Positions 28,588 to 36,717 of a stretch of DNA of 60,686 nt are shown here, piece after piece; position 1 is the stretch's first letter, and the number at the start of each line of letters is the position of its first letter. Below the pieces are notes generated by a model. The model was not told the origin of the DNA and searched no databases. It was given only the letters and a program-made list of their open reading frames with translations. Source of the stretch: Legionellales bacterium (GTDB lineage: Bacteria; Pseudomonadota; Gammaproteobacteria; Berkiellales; Berkiellaceae). The stretch spans positions 1 to 60,686 of the forward strand of contig CANJMM010000005.1 in the NCBI GenBank assembly GCA_947475765.1, given 5' to 3'. The position numbers and the translations under genes were made by a program.

Positions 28588-30276
28588 TTAATGTGCAATC
28601 ACAGGACCTTCTCGAAGTGCTCTTCTCAAAATTTTACCTACGTTTGTTTTTGGCAGATCTTCTCTAAATTCAATCTCTTTTGGGATTTTATAATGCGTAA
28701 GATATATCTTGCAATATGCCATGATTTCTTCACTTGTGATCCTTGATTTTGCTTTAGGATTTCTCACCACAAATGCTTTTACCACTTCCCCATGGGTTCC
28801 TGATCCTCCCCCTACTACCGCCACTTCTTTTACACCTGGTAATTTAGCAATAATGTCTTCCACCTCATTAGGGTACACATTAAATCCAGAAACGATAATA
28901 ATATCTTTTATTCTGTCAATAAGATAAAAATAGCCTTGCTGATCCATATAAGCAATATCGCCTGTTTTTAACCAACCCTCTTCCGTCAAAATTTCAGCTG
29001 TTTTATCGGGTTGCTCCCAATATCCTTTCATGACTTGTGGGCCTTTGACCCATAATTCTCCCGATTCACCTATGTTCACTTCTTTTCCATTCTCATCTCG
29101 AATCGAGGCTTCTGTAGAAGAAATAGGCAAGCCAATACTGCCATTAAATCCTTTCAAGTTCATGGGGTTAATGATGCAAGCAGGAGAGGCCTCTGTTAGG
29201 CCATAGGCTTCAATTAAAGGATGTCCTGTGATATGCTCCCACTTTTCAGCAACGCTGCGTTGTACCGCCATCCCCCCCCCTAATGCTATCGCCAAATTTG
29301 AAAAGTCCAATTTAGCAAAATTAGGATAATGAACTAAGGCATTAAATAAAGTATTCACCCCTGTAATGGCCATAAATTTTTCACCTCGTATGGCTTTAAC
29401 AAAATGAGGAATGTCTCTTGGATTCGTAATTAAAATATTACATTTTCCGAGGTACATAAAAAGCAGACAATTTGCGGTTAAAGAAAAAATGTGGTAAAGC
29501 GGCAAAGCAGTAATGACCCCGCCTTTTTTATGATCTGACAGCAGGGGCATAACCCATGATTTGGCTTGTAAAATATTGGCTATCATATTACGATGGGTAA
29601 GCATTGCGCCTTTTGCCCCCCCTGTCGTTCCCCCTGTATATTGTAAAAAAGCCAAATCTTGATTTCGAATAGCTGGGAGCGGGTAAGATTTTTCACCCCC
29701 CAGATTCAGCGCTTCTAAAAATTTAACGTGATGCAAAATGGTGTAATCCGGTACCATTTTTTTTATTTTTTTAACCACAAAGTTCATCACATGGCGCTTA
29801 AAAAAAGAAAATAAATCGCCTACTTCCGTAATCATGACTTTTAAATGCGGTTTTTCTAGCAATGCCTGTTGTACGGTATCTGCAAAATTAGCTAAAACAA
29901 TTAGCCCCTTTGTACTTGAATCTGATAATACTTTTTTTAACTCATGAGAGGTATATAAAGGATTAATATTCACCACCACTAATCCTGCCCGCAAAATGCC
30001 CCATAATACAACAGGGTATTGCAAGAGATTGGGCATCATAATGCCTACTCTATCGCCTTTTTTTAGCCCCCAATGATGGATAAAAAAACTTGCCATAGCA
30101 TTAGACAAATTATTTAGCTGCTGGAAAGTCAAGACTTGCCCCATATTGCTAAAAGCCGGCTCAGTGGCATATTGCTTAAAAACCTCCTCTGCCAACTGCA
30201 CCAAAGAAGTATACTGATCGGGATTAATTTCATTCGGCACCCCTTCTTGATATGCTTTAAGCCAAATCTTTTCCAT
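28588..30276 (-). CDS. fadD: Long-chain acyl-CoA synthetase FadD
   Basis: Activates long-chain fatty acids to acyl-CoA at the inner membrane. MEKIWLKAYQEGVPNEINPDQY aligns with the E. coli FadD N-terminus, so the ATG at 30276 is preferred over the in-frame codon 10 residues upstream. An AAAGGGAA site precedes it. AMP-binding motif LQYTGGTTGGAKGAMLTHRN and the FadD motif GWLKTGDIAYMDQQGYFYL, then DRIKDIIIVSGFNVYPNEVE, are intact. The 562 residues match the family. It supplies substrate for FadE, also in this window. Confidence 0.95.
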   Translation of the reverse strand: MEKIWLKAYQEGVPNEINPDQYTSLVQLAEEVFKQYATEPAFSNMGQVLTFQQLNNLSNAMASFFIHHWGLKKGDRVGIMMPNLLQYPVVLWGILRAGLVVVNINPLYTSHELKKVLSDSSTKGLIVLANFADTVQQALLEKPHLKVMITEVGDLFSFFKRHVMNFVVKKIKKMVPDYTILHHVKFLEALNLGGEKSYPLPAIRNQDLAFLQYTGGTTGGAKGAMLTHRNMIANILQAKSWVMPLLSDHKKGGVITALPLYHIFSLTANCLLFMYLGKCNILITNPRDIPHFVKAIRGEKFMAITGVNTLFNALVHYPNFAKLDFSNLAIALGGGMAVQRSVAEKWEHITGHPLIEAYGLTEASPACIINPMNLKGFNGSIGLPISSTEASIRDENGKEVNIGESGELWVKGPQVMKGYWEQPDKTAEILTEEGWLKTGDIAYMDQQGYFYLIDRIKDIIIVSGFNVYPNEVEDIIAKLPGVKEVAVVGGGSGTHGEVVKAFVVRNPKAKSRITSEEIMAYCKIYLTHYKIPKEIEFREDLPKTNVGKILRRALREGPVIAH

Positions 30277-30323
30277 GTTTTTTTGTGTTCCCTTTATTTT
30301 AAGCAATAATTTAATTCATGAAT

Positions 30324-31853
30324 TTAATTCATAAATTTGATGCCTTGAGCAAGCGGCAAGATTAATCCTCCATTTACGGTATTGGTTTGCCTGCGCATAT
30401 AGGCTTTCCAGCAATCTGAACCTGCTTCCCTGCCCCCACCTGTTTCTTTTTCCCCACCAAAAGCGCCGCCTATTTCTGCACCACTGGTGCCAACATTAAT
30501 ATTGGCCATGCCACAATCACTACCCATAGCAGATAAAAATAATTCAGTATTTCTGTAATGATTGGAAAATAAAGCCGATGATAACCCTTGTGGCACCTGA
30601 TTATTCATCTGAATGGCCTCTGTTATCGTGTTAAAATTCATGACATATAAAATTGGCGCAAATGTCTCTTCTTGCAAAACAGATGAATGTGAGTCAATGA
30701 TTATGATAGCAGGTTGAACAAAATAACCTGATCTCTCGAGTTTTCTACCCCCAAATATTACTTTCCCTCCTGAATTCTTAGCCATTTCGATTATATGAAA
30801 ATACTTGTCTACTGCTGCCTTATCAATCAATGGCCCCATATGAACGCTTGAGTCGAGCGGATCGCCCATTTTAATTTGCGAATAGGCATGGATTAATTTT
30901 TCTATTATTATTTTCTCTAAACTTTGGTGCACAATTAAACGCCGCGTTGAGGTACAACGTTGACCAGAAGTTCCAACTGCCCCAAATACAATGGCAGGGA
31001 TAGCCAAATTTAAATCGGCCGTTTCGTCTATAATAACGGCATTATTCCCCCCTAATTCTAAAATAACGCGCCCAAAACGCTCTGCCACTAATTTGGCCAC
31101 ATGACGCCCTGTGTGTGTTGAACCTGTAAAAGAAATCAAGGGCACCCGTTTGTCTTTTAAAAACGCATCCCCTAAAGCATGATCAGGAGAAATAAACAAA
31201 GAAAAGATTTGCTCATACCCTAAATCCGACATGGCTTCATCACAAATACTTTGTACTGCAATAGCACATAATGGCGTTTTAGAAGAGGGCTTCCAGACAA
31301 CCGTATTGCCACAAATGACGGCTAAAAAAGCATTCCATGCCCAAACTGCTACGGGAAAATTAAAAGCACTAATGACGCCTACTACGCCATAAGGGTGCCA
31401 TTGCTCCATAATGCGATGATACGCGCGCTCAGATGGCATGGTTTTACCATATAACATTCTCGATAAGCCAACAGAAAAGTCAGCCATGTCTATCATTTCT
31501 TGAACTTCCCCTTCTGCTTCTTGAAGGCTTTTTCCCATTTCAAGAGAAATTAAACGACCTAAGGCCATTTTATTTTCACGAAGCAATAGCCCAATATTTC
31601 TGATCAATTCGGCTCGTTGAGGTGCAGGGACTGCTTGCCAACTGCTAAAACGCTTAGCAGACAATTGTATTATTTTTTCATATTGATCTGTTGAACACGT
31701 TTTTATTTTAGCAATCACTTGTTCTGTAGTCGGATTAATCGAAACTAAAAGATCCCCATTATCTTCTAATTTTTCTTCTAAGCTAAGATCTAAGCTAACA
31801 CCAGAATAAATCTCTTTTTTATGAATATTATCAAAATCCCATTCAAATATCAT
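30324..31853 (-). CDS. ALDH7-family aldehyde dehydrogenase (alpha-aminoadipic semialdehyde dehydrogenase likely)
   Basis: NAD(P)+-dependent aldehyde dehydrogenase closest in appearance to antiquitin (ALDH7). Motifs are HPYGVVGVISAFNFPVAVWAWN, catalytic Glu in LELGGNNAVI and catalytic Cys in GTSGQRCTSTRRLIVH. The ATG at 31853 has GGAA 6 nt upstream and is preferred over the TTG at 31865. It overlaps the preceding saccharopine-dehydrogenase-family gene by 11 bp. The pairing implies oxidation of aminoadipate semialdehyde from lysine to 2-aminoadipate (inference from context plus family). Confidence 0.88.
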   Translation of the reverse strand: MIFEWDFDNIHKKEIYSGVSLDLSLEEKLEDNGDLLVSINPTTEQVIAKIKTCSTDQYEKIIQLSAKRFSSWQAVPAPQRAELIRNIGLLLRENKMALGRLISLEMGKSLQEAEGEVQEMIDMADFSVGLSRMLYGKTMPSERAYHRIMEQWHPYGVVGVISAFNFPVAVWAWNAFLAVICGNTVVWKPSSKTPLCAIAVQSICDEAMSDLGYEQIFSLFISPDHALGDAFLKDKRVPLISFTGSTHTGRHVAKLVAERFGRVILELGGNNAVIIDETADLNLAIPAIVFGAVGTSGQRCTSTRRLIVHQSLEKIIIEKLIHAYSQIKMGDPLDSSVHMGPLIDKAAVDKYFHIIEMAKNSGGKVIFGGRKLERSGYFVQPAIIIIDSHSSVLQEETFAPILYVMNFNTITEAIQMNNQVPQGLSSALFSNHYRNTELFLSAMGSDCGMANINVGTSGAEIGGAFGGEKETGGGREAGSDCWKAYMRRQTNTVNGGLILPLAQGIKFMN

Positions 31854-32934
31854 AGCATTTTCCAAAATGGCTTTGTTTAATATCCCTCAAACTAAATTGT
31901 TCTTGTAAAACTAATCCCTGATATTTTTGAGGAGACTTCATCACAATATCCAGCACACTACATAATCCTGAGGCAGTTGTTGTTTGAATTGCCGACCATT
32001 TACGCCCGACAAATTCCATTGGATATATTTTTTTAAAAAAGGTTTCTTCAATAAAATCTTTATTTTTTTTGCCCGATACAGCAACATAAACTAAAATAAC
32101 ATCTTGCGTGGTTTTGGGAATAGCACGTTCTAACATCACTTTTAAATCTTCACGATGATCATTTAATTTTAAATCATTCATTAAAAAGCGCATTTTTTCA
32201 CAATGCCCAGGATAGCGTAATGTTTTATAATTCATTGTTTTAACGCGATTTTCGTAAGTTTTGGCTAAAGAACCCAAGCCTCCTGAGGTATGAAAGGCCT
32301 CATATAATAAGCCATCGATTTGAATGGTTTCCCGCCCCTCTAAAGGCTGCAAAATCACTTGTTTACCATTTTTTATGCCAACACAGGGGCTGCCATATTC
32401 ATTAATCAATCCCTCTGTAGACCAGGTTAAGGCAAATTTTAAAGTATTATTAGGATGAACCGGCAAAGCCCCTACCCGCATTAATACCGCATCCAGCGTA
32501 TCAAAATGTTGCATGAGTTCATGTGCAACAATACTAATAAAACCAGGGGCCAAACCACACTGTGGCACAAAAGCAGAAGATGCCTCAAGGGCAAGCTCAA
32601 TGACTTTTTCAGTATTACGCCTATCTTCTGTTAAATCAAAATAATGAATTTTCTGCTCTCGGGCAATCACCGCAACAAGATAATTCAAATGATAGGGTAA
32701 GCAGCTTACTACAGCTTGGATTTGATTTTGAACAATACACTGAGTTAATTGAAGTTTATCTTCTGCCTTCAAAGACAAGCACTGAATTGCTTCGCTTTGT
32801 GTGCCTAAGGCATGCATATCAAAAGTATCCATGGCACTATCCGTTAAAAATACTTGATAGCGCTTGCTCTCTGATAATAAGCAAGCTATTAAGGTTCCAA
32901 TTTTTCCTGCCCCAATAACTAAAATATTATACAA
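31843..32934 (-). CDS. Saccharopine dehydrogenase family protein, probable lysine 6-dehydrogenase
   Basis: Rossmann-fold dehydrogenase with NAD-binding GAGKIGTLIACLL at residues about 8-20 and the saccharopine-dehydrogenase C-terminal domain (CGLAPGFISIVAHEL; TSGGLGSLAKTYENRVKTMNYKTLRYPGH). The size (363) fits L-lysine 6-dehydrogenase better than the bifunctional eukaryotic enzymes. The start appears to be TTG at 32934, 5 nt after an AGGAGA site, with no better ATG nearby. It is cotranscribed and overlapping with the ALDH7 gene. Product choice, lysine or saccharopine, is inferred from the neighbour. Confidence 0.82.
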   Translation of the reverse strand: MYNILVIGAGKIGTLIACLLSESKRYQVFLTDSAMDTFDMHALGTQSEAIQCLSLKAEDKLQLTQCIVQNQIQAVVSCLPYHLNYLVAVIAREQKIHYFDLTEDRRNTEKVIELALEASSAFVPQCGLAPGFISIVAHELMQHFDTLDAVLMRVGALPVHPNNTLKFALTWSTEGLINEYGSPCVGIKNGKQVILQPLEGRETIQIDGLLYEAFHTSGGLGSLAKTYENRVKTMNYKTLRYPGHCEKMRFLMNDLKLNDHREDLKVMLERAIPKTTQDVILVYVAVSGKKNKDFIEETFFKKIYPMEFVGRKWSAIQTTTASGLCSVLDIVMKSPQKYQGLVLQEQFSLRDIKQSHFGKCYDI

Positions 32935-33154
32935 ATTATTCTCCTAACTTAAAAATAGCTTGTTCCATAAGGCTTATCACACCATGCTACTATGACTTTT
33001 CTAAGAGGAGCAAATCACTACCGCTATTTTTTTAACAGCTTGTTAGTTAACTTATTTTTATTCGTTTATAAACCTCGTGGTATATTATGAGGTGATCTTT
33101 AAGGGCTGGCAGCGCTTTCATGATTAAAAAATGACCTATACTGAAAACGAATAA

Positions 33155-33190
33155 AACCTAATAAAAGCCAACTGGCTTTCTTTTTAGGTT
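33155..33190 (+). terminator. Long imperfect hairpin with T-rich 3' arm
   Basis: aacctaataaaagcc (33155-33169) pairs with ggctttctttttaggtt (33174-33190) around loop aact. The inner stem followed by ctttttt-like sequence looks like a plus-strand terminator, but the outer arms extend it. It could also isolate the leader transcript from upstream transcription. Confidence 0.45.
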
Positions 33191-33200
33191 GGATTATTAA

Positions 33201-33229
33201 TTGAATCTGAATAAAGAGTGTGTTAATTT
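33201..33229 (+). promoter_or_regulatory. Candidate sigma-70 promoter for the MFS leader
   Basis: TTGAAT (33201-33206) and TAATTT (33224-33229) are separated by 17 bp. The match is moderate (-35 good, -10 fair). A start site around 33236 would leave either a near-leaderless ORF at 33238 or a short 5' UTR before the in-frame ATG at 33253. Confidence 0.4.
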
Positions 33230-33237
33230 AAAAAAAT

Positions 33238-33330
33238 ATGAAATTAATAAGCATGATACATAACCTTCCCCAAATTGGCCGAATTTATTATTTTAGGCCC
33301 GCGGGGAGCGTTTGCTTGTTAAAAACATAA
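33238..33330 (+). CDS. Putative leader peptide of an attenuator (Tyr-Tyr-Phe codons)
   Basis: A 30-codon ORF (internal ATG at codon 6) contains RIYYFRP at residues 15-21, with TAT TAT TTT at 33286-33294. Directly after these codons, gcgggg (33301-33306) can pair with ccccgc (33350-33355), which is also the 5' arm of the terminator at 33344-33383. A ribosome stalled at the Tyr codons would end near 33300, leaving gcgggg free. This is the geometry of amino-acid attenuators. Caveats are the absence of a good Shine-Dalgarno and the stop lying 22 nt beyond the antiterminator arm. The MFS genes downstream would be the regulated transporters. Confidence 0.45.
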   Translation: MKLISMIHNLPQIGRIYYFRPAGSVCLLKT

Positions 33331-33343
33331 CGAAGCGAATTCT

Positions 33344-33383
33344 AAAAACCCCCGCACTGTCACCGGTCCGGGGGTTTTTTTTT
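33344..33383 (+). terminator. Strong intrinsic terminator upstream of MFS genes (attenuator)
   Basis: Perfect 11-bp stem, aaaaacccccg (33344-33354) with cgggggttttt (33369-33379), then T residues to 33383. It lies 31 bp before the MFS start and is oriented to stop transcription into that gene, so it must be conditional or bypassed. Confidence 0.85.
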
Positions 33384-33414
33384 ATGGGTATCTAAATATT
33401 TGGAGGAGCAATAT

Positions 33415-34686
33415 ATGTCCACTCATCGCCTCACCCCTTGGGTTATTTGGCTTATTCCGATGAGCTTTTGTGCTTTTCAGTTTGTCTTAAGAGTGTTTCC
33501 TGGCAACGTACAAACTGAACTCATGACTGAATATCATATTGATGCGACTGCATTTGGGCTCTTTTCAGCTGCCTACTACTTTGGGTATGCTGGCTTACAA
33601 ATTCCTATGGCTATCTTTATGGAAAAATATGGCCCTAGGCTCATTATTACGCTTAGCGCCTTACTTTGTGCCCTTGGATGTTGGCTGATGGTGAATACAA
33701 CGCCTTCTTGGGAAATCGCGATAATCAGCCGTTTTATGATTGGTGTAGGTTCTGTTGTTGGATTTTTAGGCACCACCAAAGTCATAGTAGATTGGTTTCC
33801 CCATCAAAATCATACTAAAATGATTGGGATATCTATGAGCATTGGATTATTAGGCGCCCTATACGGTGGCAAGCCTATTAATTTACTCGTTGCACAATCA
33901 AATTGGCAATCCGTATTATCTGGATTAGGCATTGTAGCGACGGTTATTGCACTTTTGGCTTTTATCTTAGTGCGTAGCCCGCATAAAATCCTCGAAGAAA
34001 GAAAGGCCGCTCATTCTGGCAGTTTAGTCTCTTGGTTTATTCAGCTTTTACCCCTTCTTAAAAATAAGACTTTTATTTTATTAGCCATGGCCAATTTTCT
34101 CATGGTCGGAAGCGTAGAAGGTTTTGCAGACAGTTGGGGCGTAAACTATCTTGCACTAGGTGCTGGCATTGCCAAATCGGAAGCTTCACTCTTAACGTCT
34201 TTTATTTTTTTAGGCATGCTCATTGGCGCGCCTTTATTAAGCTTTATCGCAGACAAAACGCAAGCACATTTTAAATTAGCCAGTTTATGTGGGCTATTCA
34301 TGGCGGTTTGTGTTGGCATTTTATTAATGAGACCCGACTGGTTTTCTTTATGGGGTCTAAAAGCACTGATGCTAGGCATTGGCTTTTTATCTGGCTATCA
34401 AGCCCTTGTTTTTGTGATTGGAGAAGGGTTAGCCCCTAAGCATTTAAATAATATTTCTATTGCAACCTTAAATTGCATTAATATGTTTGGGGGCTCATTT
34501 TTTCATTTTACCATTGGTACCGTAATGGATATTCGCTCGAAAGGTCAAATAGATGCCTTAGGCCTACCTATGTACAAGCTTCAAACTTACAGTGTTGGCC
34601 TAGCCGTTATCCCCATTATGGCTTTACTCGGTGGATTAATACTATTTACTGTCAAAAATAAAAATAAAAATAAAAATAAAAAATAA
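33415..34686 (+). CDS. MFS transporter (first of a tandem pair)
   Basis: Major facilitator superfamily carrier with about 12 membrane segments. The N-terminal half has FRVFPGN-like and GYAGLQIPMAIFMEKYGPR (the MFS loop 2-3 signature region). The start is ATG at 33415 behind a GGAGGAG site. The in-frame TTG at 33400 would place the Shine-Dalgarno inside the coding region. Closest in style to the large MFS families that take up amino acids or osmolytes in Legionella/Coxiella-type bacteria, but the substrate is not readable. The C-terminus ends in an Asn-Lys tail encoded by an A/T repeat. The leader suggests aromatic amino acids as a cue. Confidence 0.85.
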   Translation: MSTHRLTPWVIWLIPMSFCAFQFVLRVFPGNVQTELMTEYHIDATAFGLFSAAYYFGYAGLQIPMAIFMEKYGPRLIITLSALLCALGCWLMVNTTPSWEIAIISRFMIGVGSVVGFLGTTKVIVDWFPHQNHTKMIGISMSIGLLGALYGGKPINLLVAQSNWQSVLSGLGIVATVIALLAFILVRSPHKILEERKAAHSGSLVSWFIQLLPLLKNKTFILLAMANFLMVGSVEGFADSWGVNYLALGAGIAKSEASLLTSFIFLGMLIGAPLLSFIADKTQAHFKLASLCGLFMAVCVGILLMRPDWFSLWGLKALMLGIGFLSGYQALVFVIGEGLAPKHLNNISIATLNCINMFGGSFFHFTIGTVMDIRSKGQIDALGLPMYKLQTYSVGLAVIPIMALLGGLILFTVKNKNKNKNKK

Positions 34687-34709
34687 AAAATAAAAAATAA
34701 AAATAAAAG
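34661..34709. repeat. A-rich 6/7-bp tandem repeat between the MFS genes
   Basis: Runs of aaaaat and aaaaaat units span the last codons of the first MFS gene and the gap before the second. Slippage would alter the Asn-Lys tail or frame of the first protein and the spacing to the second. Confidence 0.9.
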
Positions 34710-34719
34710 TAGGAATAAC

Positions 34720-35985
34720 GTGAATATGACTCGTCAATTATTACCTTGGTTCATCTGGTTAACCCCTGTGCTATTTTTTGCCTTTCAGTTTATTTTAAGA
34801 TTATTTCCAGGCAACGTTCAAAGTGAACTCATGCAGCATTTTCAAGTCGATGCAACTTCTTTCGGCGTATTCGCTTCGGCTTATTATATAGGTTACGCTG
34901 GAATGCAAATTCCAATGGCTATTTTAATCGAAAAATTTGGACCCAAATTAATGATAGCAAGCAGCGCTCTGCTGTGTGCCATCGCCTGCTGGATGATGAT
35001 TTGGGCAGACAGCTGGCCACTTGCTGTTTTCAGTCGATTTTTAATTGGTGCCGGATCCGTTGTGGGATTTTTAGGCACAACCAAAATTATCAGTGATTGG
35101 TTCTCAGCTGAACACCATGCCAAAATGATAGGATTTTCTTTCAGTTTTGGTTTAATTGGTGCGGTCTATGGGGGCAAACCCATTTCTCTCATGGTAGAAC
35201 AAACCAATTGGCAAGAAGTGTTAATGTTATTAGGCTTTGTTGCCGCAGCCATTGCCATTTTAGCGCTATTATTTGTCAAGATCCCAAATAAACCAAACTC
35301 AAACAAAGCAAATAGAGCAAATATAGCAAAAAATAAGAGCGGCTCGCTGATAAAAGATTTACGCCTACTTTTTTCAACTAGAGCGTTACTGATTTTAGCC
35401 ATAGCCAATTTTTTAATGGTGGGAAGTTTAGAAGGTTTTGCAGATGTATGGGGGACCAATTATTTAAGCATGATGTTAGGGGTAAGCAAAGCCGATGCAG
35501 CGCATTTAACGTCTTATATTTTTATGGGCATGATTTTAGGGGCGCCTTTATTAAGCTATCTGGCCGATAAAAGCCACTCGCATATCAAGATAACCGGATT
35601 ATGTGGACTTATGATGGCTTTATTAATGGGCGGGTTAATTTTATTTACAAATCATTTTAATATCATGTGTGTGAAAATTATTTTATTCACCGTCGGAATG
35701 TTATCTACCTATCAAGTATTGGTTTTTGTGGTAGGAGAAAGATTGGTGCCAAAACATTTAAGCAATATTGCCATTGCGACCTTAAACTGTATTAACATGT
35801 TTGGGGGATCTTTTTTTCATTCTACCATTGGATTACTCATAGACTATTTTTGGACTGGAGAATTAAATACCGCGGGGCAGCCTCTCTATGATATGCAAGC
35901 CTACTCCAGTGGCTTATTCATTATTCCCATTACGGCTTTATTAGGCGGATTATTAATTGTTTTTATCAAAAAAGAAAAGAAATAA
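34720..35985 (+). CDS. MFS transporter (second of a tandem pair)
   Basis: Paralogue of the preceding gene. Near-identical motifs recur in the same order (FILRLFPGNVQSELMQ, YYIGYAGMQIPMAILIEKFGPK, GSVVGFLGTTKIISDWF, NCINMFGGSFFHSTIG). About 12 membrane segments, with a Lys/Asn-rich cytoplasmic loop at residues about 185-205. GTG at 34720 lies 5 nt after AGGA, and ATG at 34726 is an equally possible start. It is cotranscribed with the first carrier, 33 bp apart. Tandem duplication followed by divergence suggests related but distinct substrates. Confidence 0.87.
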   Translation: MNMTRQLLPWFIWLTPVLFFAFQFILRLFPGNVQSELMQHFQVDATSFGVFASAYYIGYAGMQIPMAILIEKFGPKLMIASSALLCAIACWMMIWADSWPLAVFSRFLIGAGSVVGFLGTTKIISDWFSAEHHAKMIGFSFSFGLIGAVYGGKPISLMVEQTNWQEVLMLLGFVAAAIAILALLFVKIPNKPNSNKANRANIAKNKSGSLIKDLRLLFSTRALLILAIANFLMVGSLEGFADVWGTNYLSMMLGVSKADAAHLTSYIFMGMILGAPLLSYLADKSHSHIKITGLCGLMMALLMGGLILFTNHFNIMCVKIILFTVGMLSTYQVLVFVVGERLVPKHLSNIAIATLNCINMFGGSFFHSTIGLLIDYFWTGELNTAGQPLYDMQAYSSGLFIIPITALLGGLLIVFIKKEKK

Positions 35986-35997
35986 CCCTCGTATTTT

Positions 35998-36603
35998 TTA
36001 TTTTATTTTATCTAGAAAATGCGATATTTTATTTTTTGGCTGATTTGAAATTTTTAAAAACAAATCTACATCAGGTGTTATCTTGATTTTTTCTGACACG
36101 TATTTTTGCATATGCATCCAAATATAATACGTGCTGATAACATCATCTAATGCCCGATGTGCCTTATGTTCTTTAGGCACCTTAATTTTTAAATGAGAAA
36201 TTAAGCTTGTTAATTTATAATCAGGGGAATCAAGAATGAGTCTTCTGGCTAATTTTAGAGTGCACAAAAATTTATTTTCAATTTTTTTTCCTGCATTTTC
36301 CATTTCTGATACTAAAAATTTCTGATCAAATGAGGCATTGTGGGCTAAAATAGGTCTGTTGCCTAAAAATTCTTTGAGTTTAGGCATAATGGCTTCTGGC
36401 CTGGGTTGCCCTTTTACCATTTGATTCGTAATGCCCGTGATCTCTGTAATAAAATACGGTATAGAAAATCCTGGGTACATGAGCTGAGAAAATTGCTCTA
36501 CAATTTTGTTATCTCTCACCAGTACCGCGCCTACTTCTATTATTCTGGCATACGCTGGTGAAAGCCCGGTGGTTTCAAAATCTAATATGACAAATTCTTG
36601 CAT
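35998..36603 (-). CDS. DEDDh-family 3'-5' exonuclease (DnaQ-like)
   Basis: Exonuclease domain protein. Exo I LDFETTGL (residues 7-14), Exo II AHNASFDQKF and Exo III HRALDDV supply the DEDDh catalytic residues. At 201 residues it is a stand-alone exonuclease, shorter than replicative DnaQ (about 240) and without a clear polymerase-binding tail, so it is more likely a repair or RNA-processing enzyme or DnaQ paralogue. It converges on the second MFS gene with 12 bp between. Confidence 0.85.
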   Translation of the reverse strand: MQEFVILDFETTGLSPAYARIIEVGAVLVRDNKIVEQFSQLMYPGFSIPYFITEITGITNQMVKGQPRPEAIMPKLKEFLGNRPILAHNASFDQKFLVSEMENAGKKIENKFLCTLKLARRLILDSPDYKLTSLISHLKIKVPKEHKAHRALDDVISTYYIWMHMQKYVSEKIKITPDVDLFLKISNQPKNKISHFLDKIK

Positions 36604-36717
36604 TTCTTAACTCTTAAGGCTTTTAAGATCATTTTTGAGCGATCTTACCTTAAATGTCTAAATAGCACATCCATTTTTGAATTTAAAAATAGCTAGCTAA
36701 CTATTTCATGGTTATCA

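Larger units (their letters stand above)
32935..33414 (+). other. 480-bp divergent intergenic region: hairpins, candidate promoter and leader ORF
   Basis: No full gene is seen between the lysine-degradation pair and the MFS genes. The left part (32941-33150) contains an unsupported 32-codon frame (32992-33090, no Shine-Dalgarno). The right part holds a hairpin at 33155-33190, a candidate promoter at 33201-33229, a small leader ORF at 33238-33330 and a strong terminator at 33344-33383 immediately before the MFS start. Confidence 0.6.

Noticed and set aside
30277-30306. Longer fadD start
   Set aside because: MEKIWLKAYQEGVP at 30276 aligns with E. coli FadD and has a proper ribosome-binding site.
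32992-33090. 32-codon plus-strand frame rich in aromatic residues (HYRYFFN) upstream of the MFS leader
   Set aside because: No Shine-Dalgarno before its ATG. The GAGGAG inside it has no usable start after it. No terminator directly linked. Kept only as a remark.
33400-33414. TTG start for the first MFS gene
   Set aside because: It would place the GGAGGAG ribosome-binding site inside the coding sequence; ATG 33415 is correctly spaced from it.
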